Assembly: GCF_001428545.1 (NCBI RefSeq)
Contig: NZ_LMHZ01000001.1
Span: forward strand, 248,961 to 312,960
Origin: Noviherbaspirillum sp. Root189
GTDB lineage: Bacteria > Pseudomonadota > Gammaproteobacteria > Burkholderiales > Burkholderiaceae_D
Direction: 5' to 3'
Length of the DNA: 64,000 bases
Part shown: positions 17,757-26,477 of the stretch, one piece after another
Layout: every line of letters starts with the position of its first letter
Position numbering within the stretch: position 1 is the first letter of the stretch
Position numbers and translations under genes: made by a program
Notes under the pieces: generated by a model
Told to the model about the DNA's origin: nothing
The model's database searches: none
Seen by the model: only the letters and a program-made list of their open reading frames with translations

Positions 17757-18695
17757 TTAATGCGCTGCTGCGCTTTTGCGAAATGTCTTCTTGTATAAAT
17801 ACACCAGCGCAAGGACAAGTGAGCCTACAACGAGACCGATTGCCATGTTGATGAGCAGCGGCGTTCCGAACGCTAAAACATTGCCCACGGTGGGCAACTC
17901 CTGCGCTTCGTGTGCAGCATGCTCTGCAAAATGATGAAGGAACGGAAATCCGTGTGCAATGATGCCGCCACCGACAAGGAACATGGCAACGGTTCCCAGG
18001 ATGGAAAGTGTCTTCATCAGGTAAGGGGTGATCCACAGTATGAAGCGGCCTGCGGCTTTCTTCGCGCCATTGACCCCGGCAGCAAGATAAAGTCCAAGAT
18101 CGTCCAACTTGACAACTCCGGCGACGACAAGATAAACACCAATCGTAAACGCAATGGAGATGGCAACGAGTACGGCAGCTTGGGTCATAAACGGTGCACC
18201 TTGAATCGTACCGAGTGAAATTACAACGATTTCGGCACTCAAGATGAAGTCCGTACGCACGGCACCTTTAATCTTCTCTTTTTCAGCCGCAAGCAACTGA
18301 TCAGGCGTCAATTGCACGTGAGTGATGAGCTCAGCGTGGCGGGCCTTGTCTTCTGCCTCAGAGTGCAAAAACTTATGAAAAACCTTTTCGACACCTTCGA
18401 AGCAAAGGAATGCGCCTCCAATCATCAACAACGGCGTTAATGCCCAGGGTGCGAATGCGACAAGAAGAAGTGCAATGGGCACCAAGATCGCCTTATTTAT
18501 TGCAGAGCCTTTCGCTACAGCAAAAACCACTGGCAATTCCCGGCTCGGAGCGAACCCGGTTACCTGATCCGCGTTCAATGCAATGTCGTCTCCAAGTACC
18601 CCTGCGGTTTTCTTCGCTGCGATTTTTGACATGGCTGCGACGTCGTCGGCCAGAAACGCTATGTCATCAAGCAATGCTAATAAGCTGACAGCCAT
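17757..18695 (-). CDS. DUF808 family membrane protein (YedI-like)
   Basis: A 312-residue multi-spanning inner-membrane protein. The start MAVSLLALLDDIAFLADDVAAM and the following KKTAGVLGDDIALNADQVTG are the hallmark of DUF808/YedI. About six hydrophobic segments follow, with a charged middle (HSEAEDKARHAELI) and the segment KIKGAVRTDFILSAEIVVISL. Function is unknown. The gene is visibly richer in A/T at third codon positions than its neighbours, possibly a sign of acquisition or weaker codon selection. It is convergent with the PNPOx-like gene and probably monocistronic. Confidence 0.88.
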   Translation of the reverse strand: MAVSLLALLDDIAFLADDVAAMSKIAAKKTAGVLGDDIALNADQVTGFAPSRELPVVFAVAKGSAINKAILVPIALLLVAFAPWALTPLLMIGGAFLCFEGVEKVFHKFLHSEAEDKARHAELITHVQLTPDQLLAAEKEKIKGAVRTDFILSAEIVVISLGTIQGAPFMTQAAVLVAISIAFTIGVYLVVAGVVKLDDLGLYLAAGVNGAKKAAGRFILWITPYLMKTLSILGTVAMFLVGGGIIAHGFPFLHHFAEHAAHEAQELPTVGNVLAFGTPLLINMAIGLVVGSLVLALVYLYKKTFRKSAAAH

Positions 18696-18921
18696 ATTTG
18701 GATCCTTGTTTGGGTACAGAATTTATGTCACGGTTGAATAGTTTCAGATCAAGCCTTCCGTCATCGCACACACACCTGATCAAATTAGTTTCACCCTTGA
18801 ACTCAAAAGATAAGCAAAAAGCATGACCATCCAAGGATCGCATCGCATGATGCTGCATTTTATGCTTTGAGCCAAAGAAACCGATGACAATCCGGTAAAT
18901 TTTGCATGGCATCCTGGCAAG

Positions 18922-18950
18922 GAAAGAAAAAAGGCACCCGAAGGTGCCTT
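18922..18950 (-). terminator. Rho-independent terminator of pckG
   Basis: On the minus strand AAGGCACC-TTCG-GGTGCCTT forms a perfect 8-bp stem with a UUCG tetraloop followed by a run of T residues, 44 bases beyond the pckG stop codon. Confidence 0.9.
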
Positions 18951-18993
18951 GCTTAACATCGCCAAGCCTGAACCGGGCTTGCCTGATATTTCA

Positions 18994-20850
18994 TTATGCT
19001 GCCAGACGCTTTTCCAGCTGAGCCTTGGTCGATTCCAGTTCGCTGGGCAAGTGGTACTTCAGCTTGTCGAACAGCTCCGCGTGCAGTTTCAATTCGGCGT
19101 CCCATGCGCTCTTGTCGATCGAAGTGATCCGGTCGAACTGCTCGCGGGTGAATTCGATCCCGTCCCACTTCAGGTCTTCATAGCGCGGTGTGACACCGAA
19201 GATGTGTTCGGCGCCGCCGGCATTGCCTTCAATGCGGTCCAGCATCCACTTCAGTACGCGCATGTTGTCGCCGAAGCCGGGCCAGACGAACTTGCCGTTC
19301 TCATCGGTACGGAACCAGTTGACGCAGAAGATCTTCGGCAGTTCGGCCGGCGAAGCGGCAATCTTCTTGCCGATGTTTAGCCAGTGCTGGAAGTAGTCGC
19401 TCATGTTGTAACCCATGAACGGCAGCATCGCGAACGGATCGCGGCGCACCACGCCCTGTTGGCCTGCGGCGGCCGCAGTGGTTTCCGAACCCATGGTCGC
19501 GGCCATGTAGACGCCTTCCACCCAGTTGCGGGCTTCGGTGACGAGCGGCACGGTGGTCGAACGGCGACCGCCGAAGATGAAGGCCGAAATCGGCACGCCG
19601 GCCGGATCGTCCCATGCCGGGTCGATTACCGGATTCTGGGTTGCGGCGACGGTAAAGCGCGCGTTCGGATGCGCTGCCTTGCGGCCGCTTTCCTTGGCGA
19701 TTTGCGGTGTCCAGTCCTTGCCCTGCCAGTCGATCAGGTGCGCCGGCGCTTCCTTGGTCATGCCTTCCCACCAGACATCGCCATCGTCGGTCAGCGCGAC
19801 GTTGGTGAAGATGGTGTTGCCGCTGAGCGAAGCCATGCAATTGGCGTTCGAGCTGGTGTTGGTGCCCGGTGCCACGCCAAAGTAGCCGGCTTCCGGATTG
19901 ATTGCGTACAGGCGGCCATCGGCGCCCGGCTTGATCCAGGCGATGTCGTCGCCGATGGTGGTGACTTTCCAGCCGTTAAAGGCTTTCGGCGGAATCAGCA
20001 TCGCGAAGTTGGTCTTGCCGCAGGCAGACGGGAATGCCGCTGCGACATAGTGCTTCTTGCCTTCCGGCGATTCGACGCCGAGGATCAGCATGTGCTCAGC
20101 CAGCCAGCCCTGGTCGCGGCCCATGGTCGACGCGATACGCAGTGCGAAGCACTTCTTGCCCAGCAGCGCGTTGCCGCCGTAGCCGGAACCGAATGACCAG
20201 ATTTCGCGGGTTTCAGGGTAGTGGACGATGTATTTGGTCTCGTTGCACGGCCACGGCACATCCTTTTCACCCTTGGCCAGCGGCTTGCCGACCGTGTGCA
20301 CGCAAGGCACGAATTCGCCGTCGGTGCCCAGTACGTCGTACACGGCCTTGCCCATGCGGGTCATGATGCGCATGTTGACGGCAACATAGGGAGAGTCGGA
20401 CAGCTCGACGCCGATATGGGCGATCGGCGAACCGAGCGGGCCCATCGAGAATGGCACCACGTACATGGTGCGGCCGCGCATGCAGCCGTCGAACAGGCCG
20501 TTCAGCGTGACGCGCATTTCGGACGGAGCCATCCAGTTATTGGTCGGGCCGGCGTCTTCCTGGCGTGCGGAGCAGATGAAGGTACGGTCTTCGACGCGGG
20601 CGACGTCGGAAGGATCGGAGCAGGCTAGATAGCTGTTCGGGCGCTTGGCTTCGTTCAGCTTTTTCATGGTGCCGGCGGCAACCATTTCAGCGCACAGGCG
20701 ATCGTATTCTTCCTGGGAACCGTCGCACCAGTAGATGCGGTCGGGCTTGGTCAGGGCGGCGATCTCGGCTACCCAGCTAATCAGCTTCTGCTGTTTGACG
20801 TAAGTTGGCGCATTCAATGGTGCAATGCCTCCCATGACGGGTTGGTTCAT
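18994..20850 (-). CDS. pckG: Phosphoenolpyruvate carboxykinase (GTP)
   Basis: Converts oxaloacetate and GTP to phosphoenolpyruvate, CO2 and GDP for gluconeogenesis. The 618-residue length fits the GTP-dependent class. Motifs in order: [14 protein letters not shown] near residue 40, the PEP site around [14 protein letters not shown], the kinase P-loop [10 protein letters not shown] (~285), the metal-binding GDDIAWIK, and the GTP-specific [13 protein letters not shown] loop. All expected residues are in place. The 364-base upstream region is long and may hold regulatory elements. The upstream gap contains an inverted repeat (20993-21021). Confidence 0.96.
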   Translation of the reverse strand: MNQPVMGGIAPLNAPTYVKQQKLISWVAEIAALTKPDRIYWCDGSQEEYDRLCAEMVAAGTMKKLNEAKRPNSYLACSDPSDVARVEDRTFICSARQEDAGPTNNWMAPSEMRVTLNGLFDGCMRGRTMYVVPFSMGPLGSPIAHIGVELSDSPYVAVNMRIMTRMGKAVYDVLGTDGEFVPCVHTVGKPLAKGEKDVPWPCNETKYIVHYPETREIWSFGSGYGGNALLGKKCFALRIASTMGRDQGWLAEHMLILGVESPEGKKHYVAAAFPSACGKTNFAMLIPPKAFNGWKVTTIGDDIAWIKPGADGRLYAINPEAGYFGVAPGTNTSSNANCMASLSGNTIFTNVALTDDGDVWWEGMTKEAPAHLIDWQGKDWTPQIAKESGRKAAHPNARFTVAATQNPVIDPAWDDPAGVPISAFIFGGRRSTTVPLVTEARNWVEGVYMAATMGSETTAAAAGQQGVVRRDPFAMLPFMGYNMSDYFQHWLNIGKKIAASPAELPKIFCVNWFRTDENGKFVWPGFGDNMRVLKWMLDRIEGNAGGAEHIFGVTPRYEDLKWDGIEFTREQFDRITSIDKSAWDAELKLHAELFDKLKYHLPSELESTKAQLEKRLAA

Positions 20851-21214
20851 AAGTTACTTCCTCCAATGCCAATAAAGAATTCTGTCTTGTCCCGGCACGG
20901 CAGGATCGTCGTTAGCTTGTGGCTCGGCTGGCACCAATAGCCAGCGGTACGGCGGTCTTGTCGAACGCGGTCTCGTAGTGACCGCGCTGCAGCCCGAAAA
21001 ATAGAATAATGGTCGGGCTGGTGGGCTCGCGCCAACATCGAAGTGCGTTTCGAGGCGCGAAAAATAGGAACCGATTGTACACGCGGGGGTACCCTTGCTC
21101 AATGATTTACAACAAAAATGTAGGAAGAATTCCCGAGTTTTGTAGTAGACCTTTATTGTTTCTCGGCATACTTGTATCTTTCTTACGTAATTACCAAAAA
21201 CTTGCTAAACCACT
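20851..21214. other. Divergent promoter region between pckG and a 2-hydroxyacid dehydrogenase
   Basis: No gene is visible. The pckG-proximal part includes GGAAGTAAC just ahead of its start. An inverted repeat AGCCCGA ... TCGGGCT with a ~15-base loop lies at about 20993-21021. The half next to the dehydrogenase (21085-21210) is AT-rich and presumably holds its promoter, but I cannot assign -35/-10 boxes with confidence. Confidence 0.4.
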
Positions 21215-22201
21215 ATGAAAATCGCGATCCTCGACGACTATCAGGACAGTGTCCGCCATCTAGATTGCTTCCGTCTGCTTGATGGACATGAGGTGAAGAT
21301 ATTCAACAATAGCGCACGCGGACTCGTCCAACTTGCGATACGTCTAGCCGACTACGAAGCGTTGGTGCTGATCCGCGAACGTACTGCATTCAATCGGGCG
21401 TTACTACAAAAACTGCCGCGCCTGAAACTGATTTCGCAAACCGGCAAGTTAAGCGGTCATGTGGATGTGGAGACGGCTACCGAACGCGGCATCGCGATTG
21501 CCGAAGGCGTGGGCGATCCGACTGCGCCGGCGGAATTGACCTGGGCACTGATCATGGCGGCAACACGCAAGATTCCACAGTACGCGGCAAATTTGCGTGA
21601 CGGCTTGTGGCAAACCGCGTCGGTAGCGCCGGAACTCAACACGCTCGGTACCGTCCTTAAAGGGCGCACGCTCGCCATCTGGGGATACGGTCGTATCGGG
21701 AGGATGGTGGCCGGTTATGGCAAGGCGTTTGGTATGGATGTGATGGTCTGGGGCCGCGAAGCTAGCCGGGCCGCCGCGGAGAACGACGGCTATCGCGCTG
21801 CAGCAAACCGCGAAAGCTTCTTCGCCGAGGCCGACGTGCTCTCACTCCATCTGCGCCTGAACGACGCAACCCGTGAGATCGTGACGGCGGAAGATCTTGC
21901 GCGCATGAAGCGCTCCGCCCTTTTCGTCAATACCAGCCGGGCAGAACTGGTGGCTTCCGGTGCACTGGATGGCGCGTTGCGTGCTGGGCATCCGGGATTT
22001 GCCGCGCTCGACGTATTCGAAACCGAGCCCTTGCCGAAAGATTTTTCCTTGCTGCGCTATGCCAATGTCCTGGCGACGCCGCACCTCGGCTATGTCGAAA
22101 AGGACAGTTACGAGATTTATTTCCGCGCCGCCTTTCAGAACATCGTCGATTTTGCCAATGGAACACCGAAAAACATTTTAAATCCGCAAGTGTTCCAATG
22201 A
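21215..22201 (+). CDS. D-2-hydroxyacid dehydrogenase family protein (SerA-like)
   Basis: A 328-residue NAD-dependent D-isomer-specific 2-hydroxyacid dehydrogenase. The outer substrate domain (1-~100) starts MKIAILDDYQD. The Rossmann domain shows GRTLAIWGYGRIGRMVAGYG (glycine motif ~residue 150), then the NTSRAELV arginine region, ALDVFETEPLP and the catalytic TPHLGYVEKD histidine, close to the D-3-phosphoglycerate dehydrogenase pattern. It lacks a C-terminal ACT domain, so it is unlikely to be the main biosynthetic SerA. Substrate is unknown. The region ahead of ATG 21215 has no good ribosome site. Confidence 0.87.
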   Translation: MKIAILDDYQDSVRHLDCFRLLDGHEVKIFNNSARGLVQLAIRLADYEALVLIRERTAFNRALLQKLPRLKLISQTGKLSGHVDVETATERGIAIAEGVGDPTAPAELTWALIMAATRKIPQYAANLRDGLWQTASVAPELNTLGTVLKGRTLAIWGYGRIGRMVAGYGKAFGMDVMVWGREASRAAAENDGYRAAANRESFFAEADVLSLHLRLNDATREIVTAEDLARMKRSALFVNTSRAELVASGALDGALRAGHPGFAALDVFETEPLPKDFSLLRYANVLATPHLGYVEKDSYEIYFRAAFQNIVDFANGTPKNILNPQVFQ

Positions 22202-22330
22202 CGCACGCATCCCGCGCACGCTGGAAATACGATAGCGTGTACGGCCAATGCTTATTTCCTATTCAAGGTCAAACAAAGGGTGGAAAGCATGCCTACAATG
22301 GTTTGATGCCACCCGATCAGGAGATTGCAC

Positions 22331-22768
22331 ATGCACAGTGTTTCCCAGATTCTGAAGAACAAAAGCAATACTCAAGTCTATACGGTCACGCCGACCACCA
22401 CCGTGCTCGATGCGATCAAGCTGATGGCGGAACGCGGCATCGGTGCCCTGCTCGTCATGGAAGGCGAAAAAATTGTCGGCATCGTGACCGAGCGTGACTA
22501 TGCGCGCAAGGTGGTCCTGAAAGGCCGTGCGTCCAACGAGACGCCGGTGCGCGACATCATGACGACTTCGGTGATGTACGTGCGACCGGATACAACCAAT
22601 GAGCAATGCATGGCGCTGATGACCGAGAACCGCTTGCGGCATTTGCCGGTCATCGAAAACGAAAAGCTGGTCGGGCTGATTTCCATCGGCGACCTCGTGG
22701 CCGACATCATCTCGGAACAGCAATTCATCATTGAACAGATGGAACATTACATTCGCGGCGAGCGATAA
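22331..22768 (+). CDS. CBS domain protein
   Basis: A 145-residue stand-alone tandem CBS (Bateman) module. CBS1 spans roughly 10-62 (VTPTTTVLDAIKLMAERGIGALLV, then IVGIVTERDYARKV) and CBS2 about 75-130 (MYVRPDTTNEQCMALMTENRLRHLPVIE, then LVGLISIGDLV). Such proteins bind adenosine nucleotides or similar ligands and act as energy sensors, or with a partner enzyme. AGGAG seven bases before ATG 22331 sets the start. It lies 130 bases after the dehydrogenase on the same strand. Confidence 0.9.
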   Translation: MHSVSQILKNKSNTQVYTVTPTTTVLDAIKLMAERGIGALLVMEGEKIVGIVTERDYARKVVLKGRASNETPVRDIMTTSVMYVRPDTTNEQCMALMTENRLRHLPVIENEKLVGLISIGDLVADIISEQQFIIEQMEHYIRGER

Positions 22769-22931
22769 CGCGTCATCGTAGATCTCCTGTCAGGCTGACG
22801 GAACTATAGCCACATGCCGGCCTCCTATCGGAACGCAGCGCCGCAGACACCCGTCCACAGGACGCTGAAATCCCTTTCGGCACGTTGTACGGCGCGCTAG
22901 CTAACCACAGGAACGATTACAGGAGATAACT

Positions 22932-23471
22932 ATGGGACTCGGATTCGACATCGGCCGTATTCTGGAGCAATACAGTGGCGCCGGCGCTGGCCGCGCATCG
23001 CATGACGTGGAACAGGACTTCGATAACATTGCGCAAAATTCTCCGCAGGAAGATCTACGTGACGGCTTGAGCCAAGCCTTCCGTTCCGATCAGACACCAC
23101 CGTTCAGCAACATGGTGGGCCAGCTCTTCAATCAGGCTGACACGAACCAGCGTACAGGCATGCTGAATCAGCTGCTGGGTTCGGTCGGCCCTTCGGTACT
23201 CGCCTCAGTACTGGGTGGTGGCGCCCTGGGTGGTCTGGGCGGCCTGCTCAATCGCGGTGGCGGTGAGCAGCAAGTACAGCTGACACCGGACCAGGTTGAC
23301 CAGCTTAGTCCGCAGCAAGTCGAGGAACTGGCTGCACATGCCGAACGCGAAAATCCCGGCGTCATTGATCGCATGAGTAGCTTCTATGCGCAAAACCCGA
23401 CGCTGGTGAAAGCACTGGGCGGTGCCGCGCTGGCGATTGCCCTTGGTCATATGTCGCAACGCCGGCGCTGA
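22932..23471 (+). CDS. Glycine-rich hypothetical protein (179 aa)
   Basis: Start ATG 22932 follows AGGAGATAACT. The N-terminal ~95 residues are polar and helical (HDVEQDFDNIAQNSPQEDLRD). They are followed by a glycine-rich hydrophobic stretch (GGGALGGLGGLLNRGGG) and a helical region with repeated Q-V-[DE]-[QE]-L motifs (PDQVDQLSPQQVEELAAHAE), ending in a hydrophobic helix and MSQRRR. The layout is reminiscent of the YidB/DUF937 group of small proteins, but I do not assign it firmly. A strong hairpin terminator follows 45 bases later. Confidence 0.65.
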   Translation: MGLGFDIGRILEQYSGAGAGRASHDVEQDFDNIAQNSPQEDLRDGLSQAFRSDQTPPFSNMVGQLFNQADTNQRTGMLNQLLGSVGPSVLASVLGGGALGGLGGLLNRGGGEQQVQLTPDQVDQLSPQQVEELAAHAERENPGVIDRMSSFYAQNPTLVKALGGAALAIALGHMSQRRR

Positions 23472-23516
23472 GCAGCGCCAAGTACGTCAGTTCATCCACC
23501 GAAACGCAGCATCATC

Positions 23517-23558
23517 AAAGCGCCGTGTCCCGATAAAGGACACGGCGCTTTGGTTTTT
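23517..23558 (+). terminator. Strong rho-independent terminator
   Basis: AAAGCGCCGTGTCC and its exact complement GGACACGGCGCTTT form a 14-bp stem around a 7-base loop (CGATAAA), followed by GGTTTTT. It closes the transcription unit of the glycine-rich protein before the MFS gene. Confidence 0.92.
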
Positions 23559-23632
23559 GCGTACCGTTTCGAGTCATTCAGCAAGCCTGGGCGGCTTTGG
23601 TTACACTGGGATCCTCGTTTTCCGGAGCTGCC

Positions 23633-24796
23633 ATGCAACCCAGACTGTGGTCCCTTACCCTCGGCAATTTCGCCATCGGCACCGGCGTCATGGTCGTGCC
23701 CGGCATGCTTAATGAGCTTGCTGCCGACCTCGCGATTTCGCATGCCATGGTTGGCATGCTGATTTCCGGCTTTGCAATGATGATCTGTGTCGGCGGCCCC
23801 TTTCTTGCAAGCTGGACCACGGCGATCGACCGGCGCAAGCTGCTCACCGCTTCCCTCGTGCTTTACGCTGTCATGCATGGGGTTGCCGCGCTGGCGCCGG
23901 ACTATACCAGCCTGCTGGTAATACGCATCGTGACGGCTATTGGCGCCGCACTTTTTACTGCCCAGGCCGCGGCAACCGCAGGCCTGATGGTGCCCGCCGC
24001 AATGCGCGGCAAGGCGATCGGCCTGGTATTCCTCGGCTGGTCGATTGCTGCCGTGGTCGGCACGCCGCTCGGCTCTTATCTGGGTGCGCATATTGGCTGG
24101 CGATCAACCATGGCGCTGGTCGGCGTGATATCCGCGCTGTTTGCCGTCGCTGTCTGGATACAGATTCCGGCCAAACTCTTCGTCGCGCCGATGGACCGTG
24201 CGGCATGGAAGGCGCTGTTTGCCAACACACCCCTGCTGCTGGTGATTTCCGTCACCGCGATCCAGGCGCTCGGCATGTTCACCATGTTCGCGTATATGGC
24301 ATTGCTGCTGAAGGATTTCATTGGCGCGACACCGACCGTCATCAGTCTTCTGTTCCTGTGCTTCGGCGTCACCGGCGTCATCGGTAATGTGCTCGGCGCG
24401 CGCGTGATGGACCGCATCGGGCCCATGCGTGTCGGCGTGGTCGCGATGAGCTGCATGCTGGCGGCGATCATTGCCTGGCCGCTGTCGCGCGGCTCGCTGC
24501 CGGCATCGGTGGTGCTCATGCTGTTGTGGGGCTTCGGCTGCTTTGCGATCAATGGTTCGCAGCAGGCGCGCCTGGTTGGGATGGCGCCTTCGCTTGCTTC
24601 GGCATCGGTATCGCTCAACTCCTCCGCCATTTATCTCGGCCAGGCGGCGGGTGCCTTCCTCGGCGGTGTCATCGTATCGGTTGCCGGCACGGCCAAGCTG
24701 TCGTATTTCGCGGTGGTACCCATGGCGGTCGCCATCGCGGTATCGCTCATGGCAGGCAACATGGCGCAGCGCCGCCGCATGGCCGAGGCAGCATGA
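23633..24796 (+). CDS. MFS transporter
   Basis: A 387-residue major-facilitator protein with 12 predicted membrane helices. Helix 1 starts LWSLTLGNFAIGTGVMVVPG. The loop 2-3 region TTAIDRRKLLTASL corresponds to the conserved MFS D/R-rich motif, and helix 5 contains the antiporter-like GWSIAAVVGTPLGSYLG. The second half begins around residue 200 after a basic loop. The pattern is that of the drug:H+ antiporter/arabinose-efflux-like group, but the substrate is unknown. GGAGCTGCC precedes ATG 23633, which is preferred over a start at 23597. Its stop overlaps the start of the MOSC gene (ATGA), so the two are coupled. Confidence 0.9.
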   Translation: MQPRLWSLTLGNFAIGTGVMVVPGMLNELAADLAISHAMVGMLISGFAMMICVGGPFLASWTTAIDRRKLLTASLVLYAVMHGVAALAPDYTSLLVIRIVTAIGAALFTAQAAATAGLMVPAAMRGKAIGLVFLGWSIAAVVGTPLGSYLGAHIGWRSTMALVGVISALFAVAVWIQIPAKLFVAPMDRAAWKALFANTPLLLVISVTAIQALGMFTMFAYMALLLKDFIGATPTVISLLFLCFGVTGVIGNVLGARVMDRIGPMRVGVVAMSCMLAAIIAWPLSRGSLPASVVLMLLWGFGCFAINGSQQARLVGMAPSLASASVSLNSSAIYLGQAAGAFLGGVIVSVAGTAKLSYFAVVPMAVAIAVSLMAGNMAQRRRMAEAA

Positions 24797-25395
24797 AAGT
24801 CATCAGTGTTAATGTCGGCGCCATCGGCGACTTGTTCGTTCGGCCATCGGAACACATGAAGGAACCGGTGCGGCGCATCGCCACCGGAATGCACAAGCGG
24901 CCAGTCGGTGGCGCTGTCCGGGTGAACCGGCTTGGTCTCGACGGTGATGAACAGGCGGACCCTACTGTGCACGGCGGCATCAATAAGGCCGTGTATGCCT
25001 ATCCGTCCGAGCATTACGGCTTCTGGATTGCGCAGCGTCTCGCGGCACTGAAGCGTGAAGAGCCGCTGCCGCCCGGCGCGATGGGAGAAAATCTCACGCT
25101 GCAGGGTTTGCTGGAAAAGGATCTCTGGATCGGCGACCGGCTGCGCATCGGCACCGTGCTGCTGGAAGTGACGGAACCGCGCCAGCCCTGCTTCAAGTTC
25201 AATGCAAAGATGGGCTTTAGCCACGCGGCAAAGATGATGGTGCAGGCCGGCAATAGCGGCTTTTACCTGCGTGTGATTGAACCGGGAGCGATTGCGGCCG
25301 GCGATGCGATCGTGCTGAGCGCCGGCCCGCGTGAGACTTCCATTGTGCAAATCAACGAAAGGCGTCTGAAGGGGCGCCAGCGGGATTTGTTCTGA
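24793..25395 (+). CDS. MOSC domain protein (YiiM-like)
   Basis: A 200-residue MOSC (molybdenum cofactor sulfurase C-terminal) protein. It starts MKVISVNVGAIGD at the ATGA overlap with the MFS stop. Visible motifs: GLDGDEQADPTVHGGINKAVYAYP, the MGENLTLQG block and TEPRQPCFKFNAKMG, in which the conserved cysteine of the family sits. Characterised relatives include YiiM, linked to reduction of N-hydroxylated base analogues. Coupling with an efflux transporter suggests detoxification of an N-hydroxylated or oxidised compound; this is inference. Confidence 0.9.
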   Translation: MKVISVNVGAIGDLFVRPSEHMKEPVRRIATGMHKRPVGGAVRVNRLGLDGDEQADPTVHGGINKAVYAYPSEHYGFWIAQRLAALKREEPLPPGAMGENLTLQGLLEKDLWIGDRLRIGTVLLEVTEPRQPCFKFNAKMGFSHAAKMMVQAGNSGFYLRVIEPGAIAAGDAIVLSAGPRETSIVQINERRLKGRQRDLF

Positions 25396-26110
25396 CGCTG
25401 CTGCGCACCAGCGTACTTCCACCGGTCCACAGGCGTGTCCAGCCAGGTGGCCAAGGCAGCGGCGGTCCCGCATATGGCGGCACGCCACGTCGTACCGGGA
25501 TCACCGGCAGGTGCTCGGGTACCGGTCCATCGCGATAATCCCAGCCTAGCGTGTACGCATAATTTGGCAGCAAGGCTTCGCACACCGCATCGAACCATGC
25601 GGTGTGGTCTTCATCGCGCTTCAACGCCTGTGCGAGACCATGCGGATCGAATTGCGCAAATGCGTTCACCAGTTCCTTGGACGTGGCGCCCGGCTGGTCA
25701 CCCCAGCCGAGTATCGGGTTGAAGTTGTAATCCGCACCGGATCCGTACCAGCCTTCGCGCCATGCACGATCCATCCAGTTGCGCTGTCCGGTGAACAGGT
25801 GCCAGCGCCAGTGCAGGCCCGATGGTTTCGGCCAGCTGTACAAATATAAGCGTTGATAGCCGGCGCGATGCAGTTCGCGCACCATGGCCATCAGCCGCGC
25901 GTGCGGCATGCGGTCTGGCGGATCACGCCGGAAATGGATCGGCTCGCCATCGGCGTGCTGCAGCTCGTCATGGGAAAGATTCAGGTCGAGTGTGCGCACC
26001 TCGTCGCCGAAACGGGCCGAAATCCAGCCGGTCAGCAGATTGACCGACGTGATAACGCCATAGCCTCGGTGACGGTGAAAAATGACGGTGCCGGGTGCAA
26101 CAGGTTTCAT
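25352..26110 (-). CDS. Conserved hypothetical protein (252 aa)
   Basis: I do not recognise the family. The first ~60 residues look like a small SH3-like beta domain (GTVIFHRHRGYGVITSV, then GWISARFGDEVRTLDL), similar to a CarD/Tudor-type fold that could contact nucleic acid or protein; the resemblance is only by pattern. The middle is rich in tryptophan and tyrosine (YLYSWPKPSGLHWRWHLF), and the C-terminus is proline-rich. The gene is convergent with the MOSC gene and the two coding regions overlap by 44 bases at their 3' ends. The start ATG 26110 has no strong ribosome site. Confidence 0.68.
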   Translation of the reverse strand: MKPVAPGTVIFHRHRGYGVITSVNLLTGWISARFGDEVRTLDLNLSHDELQHADGEPIHFRRDPPDRMPHARLMAMVRELHRAGYQRLYLYSWPKPSGLHWRWHLFTGQRNWMDRAWREGWYGSGADYNFNPILGWGDQPGATSKELVNAFAQFDPHGLAQALKRDEDHTAWFDAVCEALLPNYAYTLGWDYRDGPVPEHLPVIPVRRGVPPYAGPPLPWPPGWTRLWTGGSTLVRSSVRTNPAGAPSDAFR

Positions 26111-26477
26111 AGGTCTATCACTTGCAATAACGGTTCTAGTTTAGCTTCATTCGCTGGACGGCCAGCATAAAAACATCGCCTCTGGTCGCTCTTGATCAAG
26201 CACCAGCATTGCGCATGTCTCTGCGGGTTTTTGACCATGCGCACCAAAACGGCGCTCGCTGTCTAAGCACGCGGCGCGCATAGGGGTGACAACAGGCGTT
26301 GCCATTGCCTAACAACAGCAAAGGCTAGGTTTGAGGCCCAAAAACGCTGGAAATTCCCTGCTGGCCTGCAAATTGCAAGAATGTTGCAGTGCACCTAAAT
26401 GTGCCGCTCACCTCGAAGCGTGTCTCCACCCGGACTGCGCTGAGAGCTTAAGAGAAATAATTGCCAAGACAGTCATC
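26111..26477. other. Intergenic region before the CheW-linked sensor gene
   Basis: No gene is confidently seen. The frame of the next gene is open from a TTG at 26331 (AAAGG six bases upstream), giving a possible 49-residue cysteine-rich extension with six Cys between residues 13 and 36. Third-position composition of that part is mixed, unlike the GC-rich body of the gene, so non-coding leader is more likely. I cannot assign promoter boxes. Confidence 0.4.

Noticed and set aside
18667-18912. 81-codon minus-strand frame upstream of and overlapping the DUF808 gene start
   Set aside because: No ribosome site at a suitable distance, 29-base overlap with a well-supported gene, and no recognisable family; a short real gene is not excluded.
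26331-26477. Cysteine-rich 49-residue extension of the CheW-linked sensor (start TTG 26331)
   Set aside because: Third-position composition differs from the gene body, so it is more likely leader, though AAAGG precedes the TTG and six Cys are notable.
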